Positions 25,719 through 35,215 of a stretch of 64,000 nt of DNA are shown piece after piece. The stretch is taken from positions 1-64,000 of the forward strand of contig CAZRTJ010000004.1 of the NCBI GenBank assembly GCA_964602985.1, written 5' to 3'. The translations under genes were made by a program, and so were the position numbers. The notes beneath the pieces are model-generated. The model was not told the DNA's origin. It saw nothing but the letters and a program-made list of their open reading frames with translations, and made no database searches. This DNA is from CAYZJB01 sp964602985 (GTDB taxonomy: Bacteria; CLD3; SB21). Position 1 is the stretch's first letter; each line of letters opens with the position of its first letter.

Positions 25719-27671
25719 TTACGACCATTCGCGCGGATCCGTAAGTTCGCCAGTGCAGGCGGCGATGCCGGCCACAAACGGGCTCACGAGGAAAACATCT
25801 CCGTTCGCACCCATCCGACCGCTGAAATTGCGGTTGCTGGTCGATGCCGTGACCGTTCCTTCCATGGAAATTCCGGGACCGTTGCCGATGCAGGATCCGC
25901 ATCCCGGGTCCGTGACAATCGCGCCAAAAGTCTTGAATAAGGACAGGAGGCCTTCGTGCTCGGCTTCCGCAGCGACGCGATCGCTGCTCGGGGTGACAAC
26001 CATGCGCACTCGGTCCGATTTCTTCTTGCCTCGAATCGCCGCCCCTACCTGTCTCAGATCCTCAAGCGAAGCTCCGGTACACGAAACGACCACGACATGA
26101 TCGATTCGCGTTCCCTTCACCGCAGTGATGGGTTTTCGATTTCGGCTGTCGCCGGGAGTTGCTACGGTCACAGGCACATCCTTCAAGTCGATTCGGTACA
26201 CGTGCTCATACTCCGCGTCCGGATCCGGGTAGACGAGCCTACGGCGAATGTCGTCTTCGTTCATATCCCGCCGGCGAGTCAGAAAACGGACGATCGCATC
26301 GTTGGGCTCGACCACGCCGGTGGTGGCGCTTCCTTCGACGGTCATATTGGTCAGCACGGACAACTCATCCACCGTGAAATTTTCCAAGGCGGGACCCCCG
26401 AATTGCATGATCACGGTGTCTCCGGGAGAAGTCTTCCATTTCATTTCGCGGAAATACGGATCGCCGATAATGTGAAGAATCAAGTCCTTCGGGGTGAGGA
26501 GTTTATGGGGATCGCGTCCTTCGATCCAGATGCGGACTGTTTTTGGCACGGTGACGGGGATCATGCCCGTTCCCAAGCCCAGCGCAATGGCGGTGGAACC
26601 CAGTCCGTACGCAAAACAATTCATCACTCCACTCGTGGGTGTGTGGGAGTCTGTGAGAGCGAGTATGTCGCCCGGCATGGCGTACTCTTCCACGACCAAG
26701 CGATGGCAAACGCCCGATGCCAATTGTCCGCCTGGCCCGTGCATGGGGATTGCGTGCTCTTGGCAAAACTCATTCAGCTCGACTGCCAGATTCCTTGCGG
26801 ATTGCAACCTCTTCTGCTTCACTGCGGCCGGCACGTCCTCGTGTCCGATAAGAACAAAATGATCATTGAAGCCCCTAACCGTCACGCCCGCATGAATCGG
26901 TTGATGACCAAATGCCTTCTCGTACAGACTGCGTACGTGACCACCGGTGTATTCGTGCATTCCCAGGAAATCAGCGTACACGAGTAGTTGTTCACCCGGC
27001 GTCACAGAGGTTAGCCCGCGACGATGCGGTCGGTCGGTGACGACAGCCTTGGATGCAAGAATCTTCTCCGCGATCGTCATGGGACGGAGGGTGCGACCGC
27101 TTTCACGATAGGGTAATTCCGCGTGGCCGACGACGATTCCCTTGCCAAACTCAAGCAATCCGCCGCCAAAGAACACCGACCGATACAGACCGGAGAGTTG
27201 ATCCTCCATGAGCGTATCCAGGTCGATGGTCTCGCCGCCGAGCAGTCGTGTCATGACGGTCATGTCAGTCGTGTGATACAAGCGGTCAAAGGTCATGTTT
27301 TCGCGGAAGATACGCTCAAAACTCTGTGCAACGACGAGGCGAATTCCCGCCCCTCGATGGGCCACGACGGCGACTTCACGGCTCGAACCGCTCCCGTAGC
27401 TGGGTCCTCCGACGACGACCGCAAAACGGCCTTGTTGCACCTCACCCTCGTGAATCACGTCGCCTTTGCCAACGAGAAAATGAGGGCCCAGGATTTCCTC
27501 CGTATAGCCCAAGGTGCAGGCGGCGCCGTTGATGATCGTGTCTGTGCTCACGCCGAAGGCCAAGGGCTCATGGCGATGGACAAACGGACGTCCCTCGATC
27601 TGATCGCGGATCAGGGAGGAGTCTTCTGTGTAGTAGAATATCTTCTTGTCGTCGAGGCGAAAAAGCGTCAT
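25719..27671 (-). CDS. aconitase-family hydratase, small-subunit-like domain fused in front of large-subunit-like domain
   Basis: 650 aa. Residues 1 to about 200 are the swivel domain normally found at the C-terminus of aconitase or as LeuD (GPSYGSGSSREVAV, GSGSSRE at 93-99). The rest is the LeuC/aconitase 1-3 core with LTDSHTPTSGVMNCFAYGLGS and three cluster-ligand cysteines C531, C591 and C594. All catalytic hallmarks of a 4Fe-4S hydro-lyase are present. Substrate could be citrate, isopropylmalate or homocitrate; an N-terminal HEAT domain as in AcnB is missing. Followed by a POT transporter gene and preceded by a one-TM protein. Confidence 0.9.
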   Translation of the reverse strand: MTLFRLDDKKIFYYTEDSSLIRDQIEGRPFVHRHEPLAFGVSTDTIINGAACTLGYTEEILGPHFLVGKGDVIHEGEVQQGRFAVVVGGPSYGSGSSREVAVVAHRGAGIRLVVAQSFERIFRENMTFDRLYHTTDMTVMTRLLGGETIDLDTLMEDQLSGLYRSVFFGGGLLEFGKGIVVGHAELPYRESGRTLRPMTIAEKILASKAVVTDRPHRRGLTSVTPGEQLLVYADFLGMHEYTGGHVRSLYEKAFGHQPIHAGVTVRGFNDHFVLIGHEDVPAAVKQKRLQSARNLAVELNEFCQEHAIPMHGPGGQLASGVCHRLVVEEYAMPGDILALTDSHTPTSGVMNCFAYGLGSTAIALGLGTGMIPVTVPKTVRIWIEGRDPHKLLTPKDLILHIIGDPYFREMKWKTSPGDTVIMQFGGPALENFTVDELSVLTNMTVEGSATTGVVEPNDAIVRFLTRRRDMNEDDIRRRLVYPDPDAEYEHVYRIDLKDVPVTVATPGDSRNRKPITAVKGTRIDHVVVVSCTGASLEDLRQVGAAIRGKKKSDRVRMVVTPSSDRVAAEAEHEGLLSLFKTFGAIVTDPGCGSCIGNGPGISMEGTVTASTSNRNFSGRMGANGDVFLVSPFVAGIAACTGELTDPREWS

Positions 27672-27674
27672 GAA

Positions 27675-28649
27675 CTATCGTTTTCGTCCGTAGAGTCTGT
27701 CCAGGACGGTGTTGATATCCGACCAAGCCAGCTTGACGCGGCGATTGGGCGTCCATTCCGCGGGAATTCCAAACTCATCGCGCTTCGAAATCGTTTGTGG
27801 ATTGTTGCGGCCAATCAGAGCCATGGAGGCGCGGACATGAGAAGAAGGAATGTCTTCTTCCGTAATCTTCAGCTTGTAGACGTTTTCGACATACAGTTGC
27901 ATGATTTCGACCAGATCGGCGCGCATGTCTTTTGTAGAGGTCGTGTACGTACCTTCGTTGATTTCGTTGATAATTCGATCTTTTCGCCACACCTCGAGAT
28001 TGCGGCGCCGGACTTCCTCAGCGCGACGCAATTCCGCGAGCCGTTTGGCTTGATAGATGGAGTCAACATTTTCTGTCGATTTTTCTACAGTGAACTCTTT
28101 GACCGTTTCCTCCTCGGTTTCGTGTGTGGCGATGGTGTAAATCCAAAACCCAATCGCCAGCATGCCCAGGAACAGAGTACCCACAACGATCCGGCGTTCA
28201 TGCAGTCCGAGTCCGGATCGACTGCCCCAGTAGCGCGACTCTTCGAATCCCCAGCTTTCCGGAGACACGCGCCACGAACTGAAAATCTTGCGTTTCTTGA
28301 ACCACACCCGATACGCATCCGGCATGCCGTACACGAAATCGCGTTTTGCGTCGAGCAATCCCTGGTCTCGTCGCGCGCGCGCCTCCTCGATCGCTTCGGG
28401 CGGGGAGTCCGGACTCTTGGCAACCGATTCGTACTCCTCGTCGATCTCCGCGAGCAGGCTCTTGTACGTGTTCAAGGCATTCTTGAAGGCCGAGTTGTCT
28501 ACGCCCAGATATTTTTCAAATCCCCATAAGTCTAGACTGCATTTCTTTGCGCGCCACCACGCACGAAAACGACCAAAGACCGGCGTTTCGGTCAGTTCTT
28601 CGATCTTCTCCGCGCTCATTTCCTGCGTCTTTTCGGGCGTTTCACTCAT
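27675..28649 (-). CDS. single-pass membrane protein, unknown function
   Basis: 324 aa. Residues 1-150 are charged and Trp-rich (RAWWRAKKCSLDLWGFEKYLG), cytoplasmic by the positive-inside rule; one transmembrane helix lies at about 155-175 (VVGTLFLGMLAIGFWIYTIA); the following part contains a coiled-coil-like stretch (SIYQAKRLAELRRAEEVRRRNLEVWRKDR) and a C-terminal domain ending KLAWSDINTVLDRLYGRKR. I recognise no family. Its stop is 3 nt before the aconitase-family start, implying cotranscription. Confidence 0.75.
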   Translation of the reverse strand: MSETPEKTQEMSAEKIEELTETPVFGRFRAWWRAKKCSLDLWGFEKYLGVDNSAFKNALNTYKSLLAEIDEEYESVAKSPDSPPEAIEEARARRDQGLLDAKRDFVYGMPDAYRVWFKKRKIFSSWRVSPESWGFEESRYWGSRSGLGLHERRIVVGTLFLGMLAIGFWIYTIATHETEEETVKEFTVEKSTENVDSIYQAKRLAELRRAEEVRRRNLEVWRKDRIINEINEGTYTTSTKDMRADLVEIMQLYVENVYKLKITEEDIPSSHVRASMALIGRNNPQTISKRDEFGIPAEWTPNRRVKLAWSDINTVLDRLYGRKR

Positions 28650-28781
28650 CGCAGTAGCTCCTCATCGAACCATTTCCGTTTAGAAAAAATATACGAACAC
28701 ATGAGGATCATTTCCAGCCCTCTCCGCGATCCGTTCCGGAAACCAGCCACGCTTGCCGGCGGTTTTTAAGCGGTTTTTCTC

Positions 28782-28810
28782 TTGCATCGATTTTGTTTTT
28801 TCTTTACCAT
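28782..28810 (+). promoter_or_regulatory. tRNA-Lys promoter
   Basis: -35 TTGCAT (28782-28787), 17-nt spacer, -10 TACCAT (28805-28810), followed by a GC-rich discriminator just before the tRNA, typical of stable-RNA promoters. Confidence 0.7.
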
Positions 28811-28820
28811 ACGCCGCTTT

Positions 28821-28893
28821 GAGCTAGTAGCTCAGTTGGTAGAGCAGCGCCCTTTTAAGGCGAAGGTCGTAGGTTCGAGCCCTACCTGGCTCA
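28821..28893 (+). tRNA. tRNA-Lys (anticodon TTT)
   Basis: Full cloverleaf of 73 nt: acceptor GAGCTAG/CTGGCTC, D arm GCTC/GAGC, anticodon loop CTTTTAA giving TTT, T arm GTAGG/CCTAC with TTCGAGC loop. CCA is not encoded. The first anticodon-stem pair is G-A, tolerable. A terminator follows at 28897. Confidence 0.97.
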
Positions 28894-28896
28894 CAG

Positions 28897-28921
28897 AAAA
28901 GTCTGAGCAATCAGACTTTTT
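28897..28921. terminator. bidirectional terminator between tRNA-Lys and clpX
   Basis: AAAAGTCTGA (28897-28906), loop GCAA, TCAGACTTTT (28911-28920) plus a further T. Serves tRNA-Lys on the plus strand and the tig-clpP-clpX operon on the minus strand. Confidence 0.9.
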
Positions 28922-28926
28922 CGTTG

Positions 28927-30177
<1,251 letters not shown>

Positions 30178-30178
30178 G

Positions 30179-30844
30179 TCAACCTTTCTTGCGAGTCAGG
30201 ATTTCGTCGATGATCCCGTATTCCCTGGCCTGAGCAGGGGACATGAAGAAATTTCGATCGGTATCCTGTTCGATCCGCTCCATCGGCTGTCCGGTTCGTT
30301 CGGAAATAACGCGGTTCAGCTGTTCTTTGAGCGTGACAATTTCCTTCATGTAAATCTCAATGTCCGACGATTGTCCCTGGGTCTCGCCCCACGGTTGGTG
30401 AATCATAATGCGTGCGTGCGGCAGTGCATACCGCTTCCCTTTTGTACCGGCCATGAGAAGAACCGCGCCCATGCTGGCGGCCAATCCCATGCAGGTGGAC
30501 TGCGTGTCGGGCTTAATGTACGTCAACGTATCGTAAATCGCTAATCCGGAAGTGACGCTTCCGCCGGGGCAGTTGACGTACAGGATGATGTCCTTCTCGG
30601 GATCGCTCGCCTCCAGGAAGAGCAATTGCGCGATGATCAGATTCGCCACCGTGTCATCGATGGGCGTACCCAGGAAGATTATTCGTTCCATCAGCAGTCT
30701 GGAATAGATATCGTAGGCGCGCTCTACCTGCCCCTTTTGCTCAATCACGTACGGAAAGGGGATCGACGCGGCCGCGGAGTTCATCGAGCGAATATGATCG
30801 TCAGACAGCTTCTTGAATTCGTCCTTGAGAAATGAGTCGGTCAT
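30179..30844 (-). CDS. clpP: ATP-dependent Clp protease proteolytic subunit ClpP
   Basis: 221 aa. Ser124 (GLAASMGA) and His149 (IHQPWG) are in place, but at the position expected for the catalytic Asp (His + 49) the sequence is DTDRNFFMS, putting Asn198 where most ClpP proteins have Asp. The codon is AAT. The tetradecamer fold motifs (NCPGGSV, YDTL.YIK) are intact. ATG at 30844 is supported by AAGGAA; the frame is open to 30889. Sits between tig and clpX as in many bacteria. Confidence 0.96.
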   Translation of the reverse strand: MTDSFLKDEFKKLSDDHIRSMNSAAASIPFPYVIEQKGQVERAYDIYSRLLMERIIFLGTPIDDTVANLIIAQLLFLEASDPEKDIILYVNCPGGSVTSGLAIYDTLTYIKPDTQSTCMGLAASMGAVLLMAGTKGKRYALPHARIMIHQPWGETQGQSSDIEIYMKEIVTLKEQLNRVISERTGQPMERIEQDTDRNFFMSPAQAREYGIIDEILTRKKG

Positions 30845-30857
30845 TCGATTTCCTTTA

Positions 30858-32123
30858 TTACGCAGGGACAGCTTCTTGATGTTCTTCAAAGGGGACTTCC
30901 GTGATCGTTGAGAGGGACTTGATGCGTTCGACGGTCTTCTCTTCGAGCAAATGACTTTCCAAACGGGATCGTTCTTCGGCGCTCGGAGCCGGAACCTGAT
31001 CCACGGTGACGTTGTGTTTCCTTGCGAGGTCTACCCGATACGTCTGGATATCCTCATCCGTGACCGCCAGACCTTCGAGTTCGATGATCTTCTTCATGGC
31101 CAACGCCCATTTCACGTCGCGGATGGCCGTGCCGCGATAGTGCTCGTGAACATACTGTTCGTCGACCGCCTGGCTTCCGCTTCGCGACTTCAACGCGTCG
31201 ATGAATCGGTGGATGTTCGAATGAACCAGCGGCTCTGGGGCGGGGATCTCGTTGAGTTTGATAATCTCGTTGATGAGGGTGGCCTTCAGATCGTTTTCCG
31301 CGTCCTCATCCCAGCGCGAGATCAGATTCTTCCGAATGTCCTCGCGAAGCGCCGCGATCGATTCCAGGCCGAGATCCTTGGCGAATTCGTCGTCGGCGTC
31401 CGGCAACACGACCTCCTCGATGCGTCGAATCGTAATCTCGAATCGTTGTCGTTCACCCGTCTCGCTGCCTCGTTTTTCGACTTGCACCTGCCGGGACTCT
31501 TCGATCGCCGCTCCGGTCAGTCCATCGATCATGTCCTGCCCCACATACTCAGTCGTCAAAGGCAAACGTCGGTCTTCATATCGCTTTCCGATCAAGGGTA
31601 GACCGGTTTCGTCCAATTCCTGAATATCCCCGTACACAATGTTTCCCGGCGCTACGGTTTCAACCGGTTTCACCGTGCCATGGCTCTCGCGAAGGCGCTT
31701 GAGTGTCAACTCGACCTCTTCGTCGGAGATCTCATGGACCTTCTTCGTCAGGTGCAGGTCTTTGTAGTTTGCAATGTCATACGCGGGCATGATGTCGACG
31801 GTGATCTCGAAGGCGAGGGGTTCGCCTTTCTTGTAATTCAAGTTGCTGATTTCACCCATCGCGATCGCTTCCGTCTTCGAATCTTCGATCGCCAACTTGT
31901 AATGGTCGGAGATGATGGTCTCCAGCGCCTCGGCTTCGATCGAGGAACCAAATCGCTTCAAGACAATATCCCTGGGGGCTTTGCCCTTGCGGAAACCTTC
32001 GATCTGTACCTCTTCGCGAAACATGTTGAGCGCCTCGTCGAAGTAGGGCTGCATCTCCTCGAGGGGCACGCGAACCTCGAGCACCCGTTTCGCGTCTTCT
32101 TCTCTGATGACTTGAACCTGCAC
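30858..32123 (-). CDS. tig: trigger factor
   Basis: 421 aa. Ribosome-bound chaperone with the signature loop EGFRKGKAPRDIVLKRFG in the N-terminal ribosome-binding domain, a central FKBP-like PPIase-type domain (VAPGNIVYGDIQ... ITIRRIEEVVLPDADDEFAKDLG), and a helical C-terminal domain. The PPIase aromatic core is not obviously conserved. Start is GTG at 32123, preceded by AAGGAG. First gene of tig-clpP-clpX; tRNA-Leu lies just upstream. Confidence 0.95.
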   Translation of the reverse strand: MQVQVIREEDAKRVLEVRVPLEEMQPYFDEALNMFREEVQIEGFRKGKAPRDIVLKRFGSSIEAEALETIISDHYKLAIEDSKTEAIAMGEISNLNYKKGEPLAFEITVDIMPAYDIANYKDLHLTKKVHEISDEEVELTLKRLRESHGTVKPVETVAPGNIVYGDIQELDETGLPLIGKRYEDRRLPLTTEYVGQDMIDGLTGAAIEESRQVQVEKRGSETGERQRFEITIRRIEEVVLPDADDEFAKDLGLESIAALREDIRKNLISRWDEDAENDLKATLINEIIKLNEIPAPEPLVHSNIHRFIDALKSRSGSQAVDEQYVHEHYRGTAIRDVKWALAMKKIIELEGLAVTDEDIQTYRVDLARKHNVTVDQVPAPSAEERSRLESHLLEEKTVERIKSLSTITEVPFEEHQEAVPA

Positions 32124-32149
32124 GATCGCAAACTCCTTACTGTATCATG

Positions 32150-32230
32150 TGCGGGATGAGGGATTTGAACCCACACGGTAAAACCACCAGATCCTAAGTC
32201 TGGCGCGTCTGCCAATTCCGCCAATCCCGC
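32150..32230 (-). tRNA. tRNA-Leu (anticodon TAG)
   Basis: 81-nt class II tRNA on the minus strand: acceptor GCGGGAT/ATCCCGC with discriminator A, anticodon stem CCAGA/TCTGG around loop CTTAGGA giving TAG, a variable arm, and T arm ending GGGTTCAAATCCC. No CCA encoded. Confidence 0.96.
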
Positions 32231-32242
32231 CTTAGAATGCCG

Positions 32243-32271
32243 ATAATAGCCATTGATCAGAGGAAATTCAA
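32243..32271 (-). promoter_or_regulatory. tRNA-Leu promoter
   Basis: Minus strand -35 TTGAAT (32266-32271), 17-nt spacer, -10 TATTAT (32243-32248). No terminator is evident between tRNA-Leu and tig, so the operon may be read from here. Confidence 0.75.
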
Positions 32272-32349
32272 GCAGTAATTGGCTGTAATTGGCTGGTGGG
32301 GACCCCCCGGAAGACAAGGTACCAACGCCAGCCCGAACGTCGCCCCCTC

Positions 32350-33453
32350 TTAGATCACCTTCAAGCGGGAGTTGGCGAAAAACATCTTCTGGCCCATCAG
32401 GCGTTCCTTGTCCTCTGCCGTGCCGTAGGTCAGTACACTGATCATCTGAGCGAGTCGTTTGCCCACCTCGAGAAACGCCAACGCGTTCTGCGATTCCGGC
32501 CTGGCAGCCACGATAGGAGTGCCCGCGTCTCCTGCGACACGAGTCTCCAGGTCGAGTGGAATTTCGCCCAAAAACGGCACCTCGTATTCCGCTGCCGCCT
32601 TCTGACCGCCGCCGTTCGAAAATATCTCTGCGCGATGTTGGCATTTTGGACAGACGTAGTAACTCATGTTTTCGACGATCCCAAGGATGGGCACATTGAC
32701 TTTTTGAAACATGCCGACTCCCCGTCGCGCATCGATCAACGCCACGTCCTGCGGCGTCGTGACGATCACGGCTCCCGTCAGTTGGATCACTTGGGACAAC
32801 GTCAGTTGTGCGTCACCGGTGCCCGGCGGCATGTCCACGATCAAGTAATCGAGCTCTCCCCACACGACGTCGCGCATGAACTGTGTGAGCGCCTGAGCGA
32901 CCATGGGTCCCCGCCAAACCAATGCCTGATCGTCGGGCATCAGAAAACCGATGGACATCATCTGGATCCCATGATGAACGAGTGGCTCCAGACGCTTACC
33001 GTCGAGTACTTTGGGCCGATCCTGGATTCCCATCATCAGTGGGATCGAAGGTCCGTAAATGTCGGCATCCAAAAGGCCCACGCGCGCGCCCAGTCGATGA
33101 AGCGTCAGCGCCAGATTGGTCGCGACCGTCGACTTGCCGACGCCTCCCTTGCCGCTGGCGACCGCAATCACGTGCTCCACACCCGGAAGGAGTTGGGACG
33201 CGTCTCGCGCGACGGTCTTCGAAGTCATCCGAATCTCAGCGTTCTTGACGCCAATCGTTTGCATGGCCGCGGCCGCTTCATCGCGCAGCCGATCCTTGAC
33301 GGGACATGCCGGTGTCGTCAGAACGATGTCCATGGACACGCGATCCCCATCGATGACGAGGTTTTGAACAAATCCGAGCGTAACGATGTCTTTATGCAGA
33401 TCAGGGTCCTGAACCGCGCGAAGAGCCTCCAGAATTTTCTCACTGGTAATCAT
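32350..33453 (-). CDS. mrp: Mrp/ApbC iron-sulfur carrier P-loop ATPase
   Basis: 367 aa. N-terminal MIP18/DUF59 domain (VQDPDLHKDIVTLGFV) followed by a MinD/Mrp P-loop domain with the deviant Walker A GKGGVGKS, DADIYGPS and VDMPPGTGD. A CPKC pair (YVCPKCQH) is the cluster-binding dimer site. It carries 4Fe-4S clusters to apo-proteins. Start 33453 chosen because GGGAGAC sits 6 nt upstream; the TTG at 33465 lacks support. Monocistronic between tRNA-Leu and DUF2085. Confidence 0.96.
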   Translation of the reverse strand: MITSEKILEALRAVQDPDLHKDIVTLGFVQNLVIDGDRVSMDIVLTTPACPVKDRLRDEAAAAMQTIGVKNAEIRMTSKTVARDASQLLPGVEHVIAVASGKGGVGKSTVATNLALTLHRLGARVGLLDADIYGPSIPLMMGIQDRPKVLDGKRLEPLVHHGIQMMSIGFLMPDDQALVWRGPMVAQALTQFMRDVVWGELDYLIVDMPPGTGDAQLTLSQVIQLTGAVIVTTPQDVALIDARRGVGMFQKVNVPILGIVENMSYYVCPKCQHRAEIFSNGGGQKAAAEYEVPFLGEIPLDLETRVAGDAGTPIVAARPESQNALAFLEVGKRLAQMISVLTYGTAEDKERLMGQKMFFANSRLKVI

Positions 33454-33483
33454 TCTGTCTCCCAATAGGTTTCAAGGTTGCGG

Positions 33484-34167
33484 CTACGTCCAATACGTCA
33501 GCGCGTAGGCAAAGCCGATCTCAACGGCCCACATCCCGACTCCGACCAGTCCCAACGCCATCACGCGCCGTCGTGGAGCGATTTTCAACTTCCGAAAAAT
33601 CAGCAGGTACAGGATCCCATTCCACCCCGCATAAAAGACCGTCATTCCAAGCATCACCGGGACGGTGAGGGCCGCCATGGACCATTCAAACGGAGTGAGC
33701 AGTGAAATCATTCCCACACAAAGCGCCACGCCGAGAATATCTACCGCCAATAACGGCCAAGGCATACGTGTATCTTCCAGCGGCGCTTCCAGTTTACGGG
33801 AAACAAACGACCAGGTGCCCAGCGTAGCGGCAAAACCGAAGAGATAGCCGGTTACAAATCGGGGAACGACCCACCCGCGGATCTTCCAGAGACCGATCAG
33901 CACATCAGCCGACAAGAGTCCCATGGTAATCCAAAAAAATCCCCACCACCTTCGGTCGAATGCCAGTCGCCGGGAGACGCCGCCCCGCAACCACACATAC
34001 GCAATCAACGCCCCGAGGTACATCCCGGAGCAACGTCCACACAACCAGAACGGCACATCACTCAGGTAGAATGATTTGTAAGGCAACTGGTGGCAAAACG
34101 CACCTCCGAAATCCAGCAGAAATTCTGTCACAAAACTCCGCAAAAAATAAGCATTTACAGGGGCCAA
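33484..34167 (-). CDS. DUF2085 integral membrane protein
   Basis: 227 aa, about six transmembrane helices. The family signature is present: FCHQLPYKSFYL...VPFWLCGRCSGMYLG (Cys-His and CGRC). Function unknown; the Cys/His pair suggests metal or redox chemistry. Start uncertain within a few residues. Located between mrp and the divergent tRNA-His. Confidence 0.88.
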   Translation of the reverse strand: MAPVNAYFLRSFVTEFLLDFGGAFCHQLPYKSFYLSDVPFWLCGRCSGMYLGALIAYVWLRGGVSRRLAFDRRWWGFFWITMGLLSADVLIGLWKIRGWVVPRFVTGYLFGFAATLGTWSFVSRKLEAPLEDTRMPWPLLAVDILGVALCVGMISLLTPFEWSMAALTVPVMLGMTVFYAGWNGILYLLIFRKLKIAPRRRVMALGLVGVGMWAVEIGFAYALTYWT

Positions 34168-34181
34168 GTATAAAAAATTTC

Positions 34182-34210
34182 TTGCTCTTAAAAAAGCCCT
34201 TTTCTACATT
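34182..34210 (+). promoter_or_regulatory. tRNA-His promoter
   Basis: -35 TTGCTC (34182-34187), 17-nt spacer, -10 TACATT (34205-34210), GC-rich discriminator, tRNA begins 13 nt downstream. Confidence 0.65.
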
Positions 34211-34222
34211 GCCGCGCCTTAT

Positions 34223-34297
34223 GGTGGGTATAGCTCAACTGGTTAGAGCGCCAGGTTGTGGCCCTGGAGGCTGCGGGTTCAAGTCCCGTTACTCACC
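34223..34297 (+). tRNA. tRNA-His (anticodon GTG)
   Basis: Cloverleaf with the extra 5' G(-1) at 34223 pairing C73, acceptor GTGGGTA/TACTCAC, anticodon stem CCAGG/CCTGG with loop TTGTGGC giving GTG, T loop TTCAAGT. CCA not encoded. Confidence 0.97.
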
Positions 34298-34302
34298 CGG
34301 AT

Positions 34303-34328
34303 CGCCGGAAAAAATGATCGTTCCGGCG
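34303..34328 (+). repeat. hairpin after tRNA-His
   Basis: Perfect 8-bp arms CGCCGGAA (34303-34310) and TTCCGGCG (34321-34328) with a 10-nt loop, no T-run. Possibly a processing or stability element for the tRNA-His transcript. Confidence 0.55.
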
Positions 34329-34335
34329 AAAATGA

Positions 34336-34364
34336 TTGCAACGCGCCGCATCTTTGATTATACT
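34336..34364 (+). promoter_or_regulatory. tRNA-Glu promoter, overlapping a terminator-like dyad
   Basis: -35 TTGCAA (34336-34341), 17-nt spacer, -10 TATACT (34359-34364). The arms GCGCCGC (34343-34349) and GCGGCGC (34366-34372) flank the -10 and are followed by six Ts, so the same DNA reads as an intrinsic terminator for the tRNA-His transcript. Confidence 0.65.
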
Positions 34365-34379
34365 GGCGGCGCTTTTTTA

Positions 34380-34452
34380 GTCCCCTTCGTCTAGAGGCCC
34401 AGGACATCGCCCTTTCACGGCGGTAACAGGGGTTCGAATCCCCTAGGGGACG
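34380..34452 (+). tRNA. tRNA-Glu (anticodon TTC)
   Basis: 73 nt; acceptor GTCCCCT/AGGGGAC with discriminator G, anticodon loop CTTTCAC giving TTC, T arm AGGGG/CCCCT with TTCGAAT. CCA not encoded. The uracil-DNA glycosylase gene begins 31 nt downstream with no terminator between. Confidence 0.97.
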
Positions 34453-34483
34453 CTCCTCGAAGTCTCCCATCTGCTCACGGAGG

Positions 34484-35215
34484 ATGCGTTGTTCCATTCA
34501 CGATTCCAAGAAAACCAGCGTGGCGAAGATGGGCGGCGATAATTCGATTGCGCGATACCTCAAACAACAACGGGATCTGTATGGCGATACGCTGTGGCTG
34601 CGCAGGGTCCAATACGAGTCGGCATCCGCCCCCGGCGTCGTACGGGAAGGGCTGCCGTCGCTCGCCGAACTCTCGCAGGTCGTCAGTCAGTGCCAGAAGT
34701 GTGGATTATGCCGAACGCGGACGCAGACGGTGTTCGGATCCGGCAATCCGAATGCAAAGATCCTGTTCATCGGCGAGGCGCCCGGGGCCGACGAGGACGC
34801 GCAAGGTTTGCCGTTTGTCGGTCGGGCTGGACAACTGCTCACCAAAATGATCGAAGAACCCCGTTCCCTCGGCATCCTCCGATCCGAAGTCTATATTGCC
34901 AATATTCTGAAATGTCGTCCCCCGGGAAATCGCAAACCCAACCCGGACGAAATCGAACAGTGTGAACCCTATTTGATCGCGCAGATCGAGAACATTCGGC
35001 CCCGAGTTATTTGCGCGCTCGGTCTGACCGCTGCCAATACCCTCTTGCGCAACAACCTCAGTCAGGCGGCCATGCGCGGCAAGACGTATGATTACCATGG
35101 AATTCCACTGATTGTGACGTATCATCCTGCGGCTTTGCTCCGCAATCCGAACTGGAAGAAACCCGCATGGGAAGATCTGTTGCGTTTGCGCGCCATCTAT
35201 GAGGAGTCTTCATGA
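34484..35215 (+). CDS. family 4 uracil-DNA glycosylase
   Basis: 243 aa. Removes uracil from DNA. The four 4Fe-4S ligands are C70, C73, C144 and C160 with family-typical spacing; active-site motif GEAPGADED (97 on), and the HPAALLRN block near the C-terminus. The GGAGG directly abuts the ATG at 34484, so the real start may be an internal codon such as ATG 34529; the conserved domain begins near residue 58 either way. Stop overlaps the symporter ATG. Confidence 0.92.
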   Translation: MRCSIHDSKKTSVAKMGGDNSIARYLKQQRDLYGDTLWLRRVQYESASAPGVVREGLPSLAELSQVVSQCQKCGLCRTRTQTVFGSGNPNAKILFIGEAPGADEDAQGLPFVGRAGQLLTKMIEEPRSLGILRSEVYIANILKCRPPGNRKPNPDEIEQCEPYLIAQIENIRPRVICALGLTAANTLLRNNLSQAAMRGKTYDYHGIPLIVTYHPAALLRNPNWKKPAWEDLLRLRAIYEESS

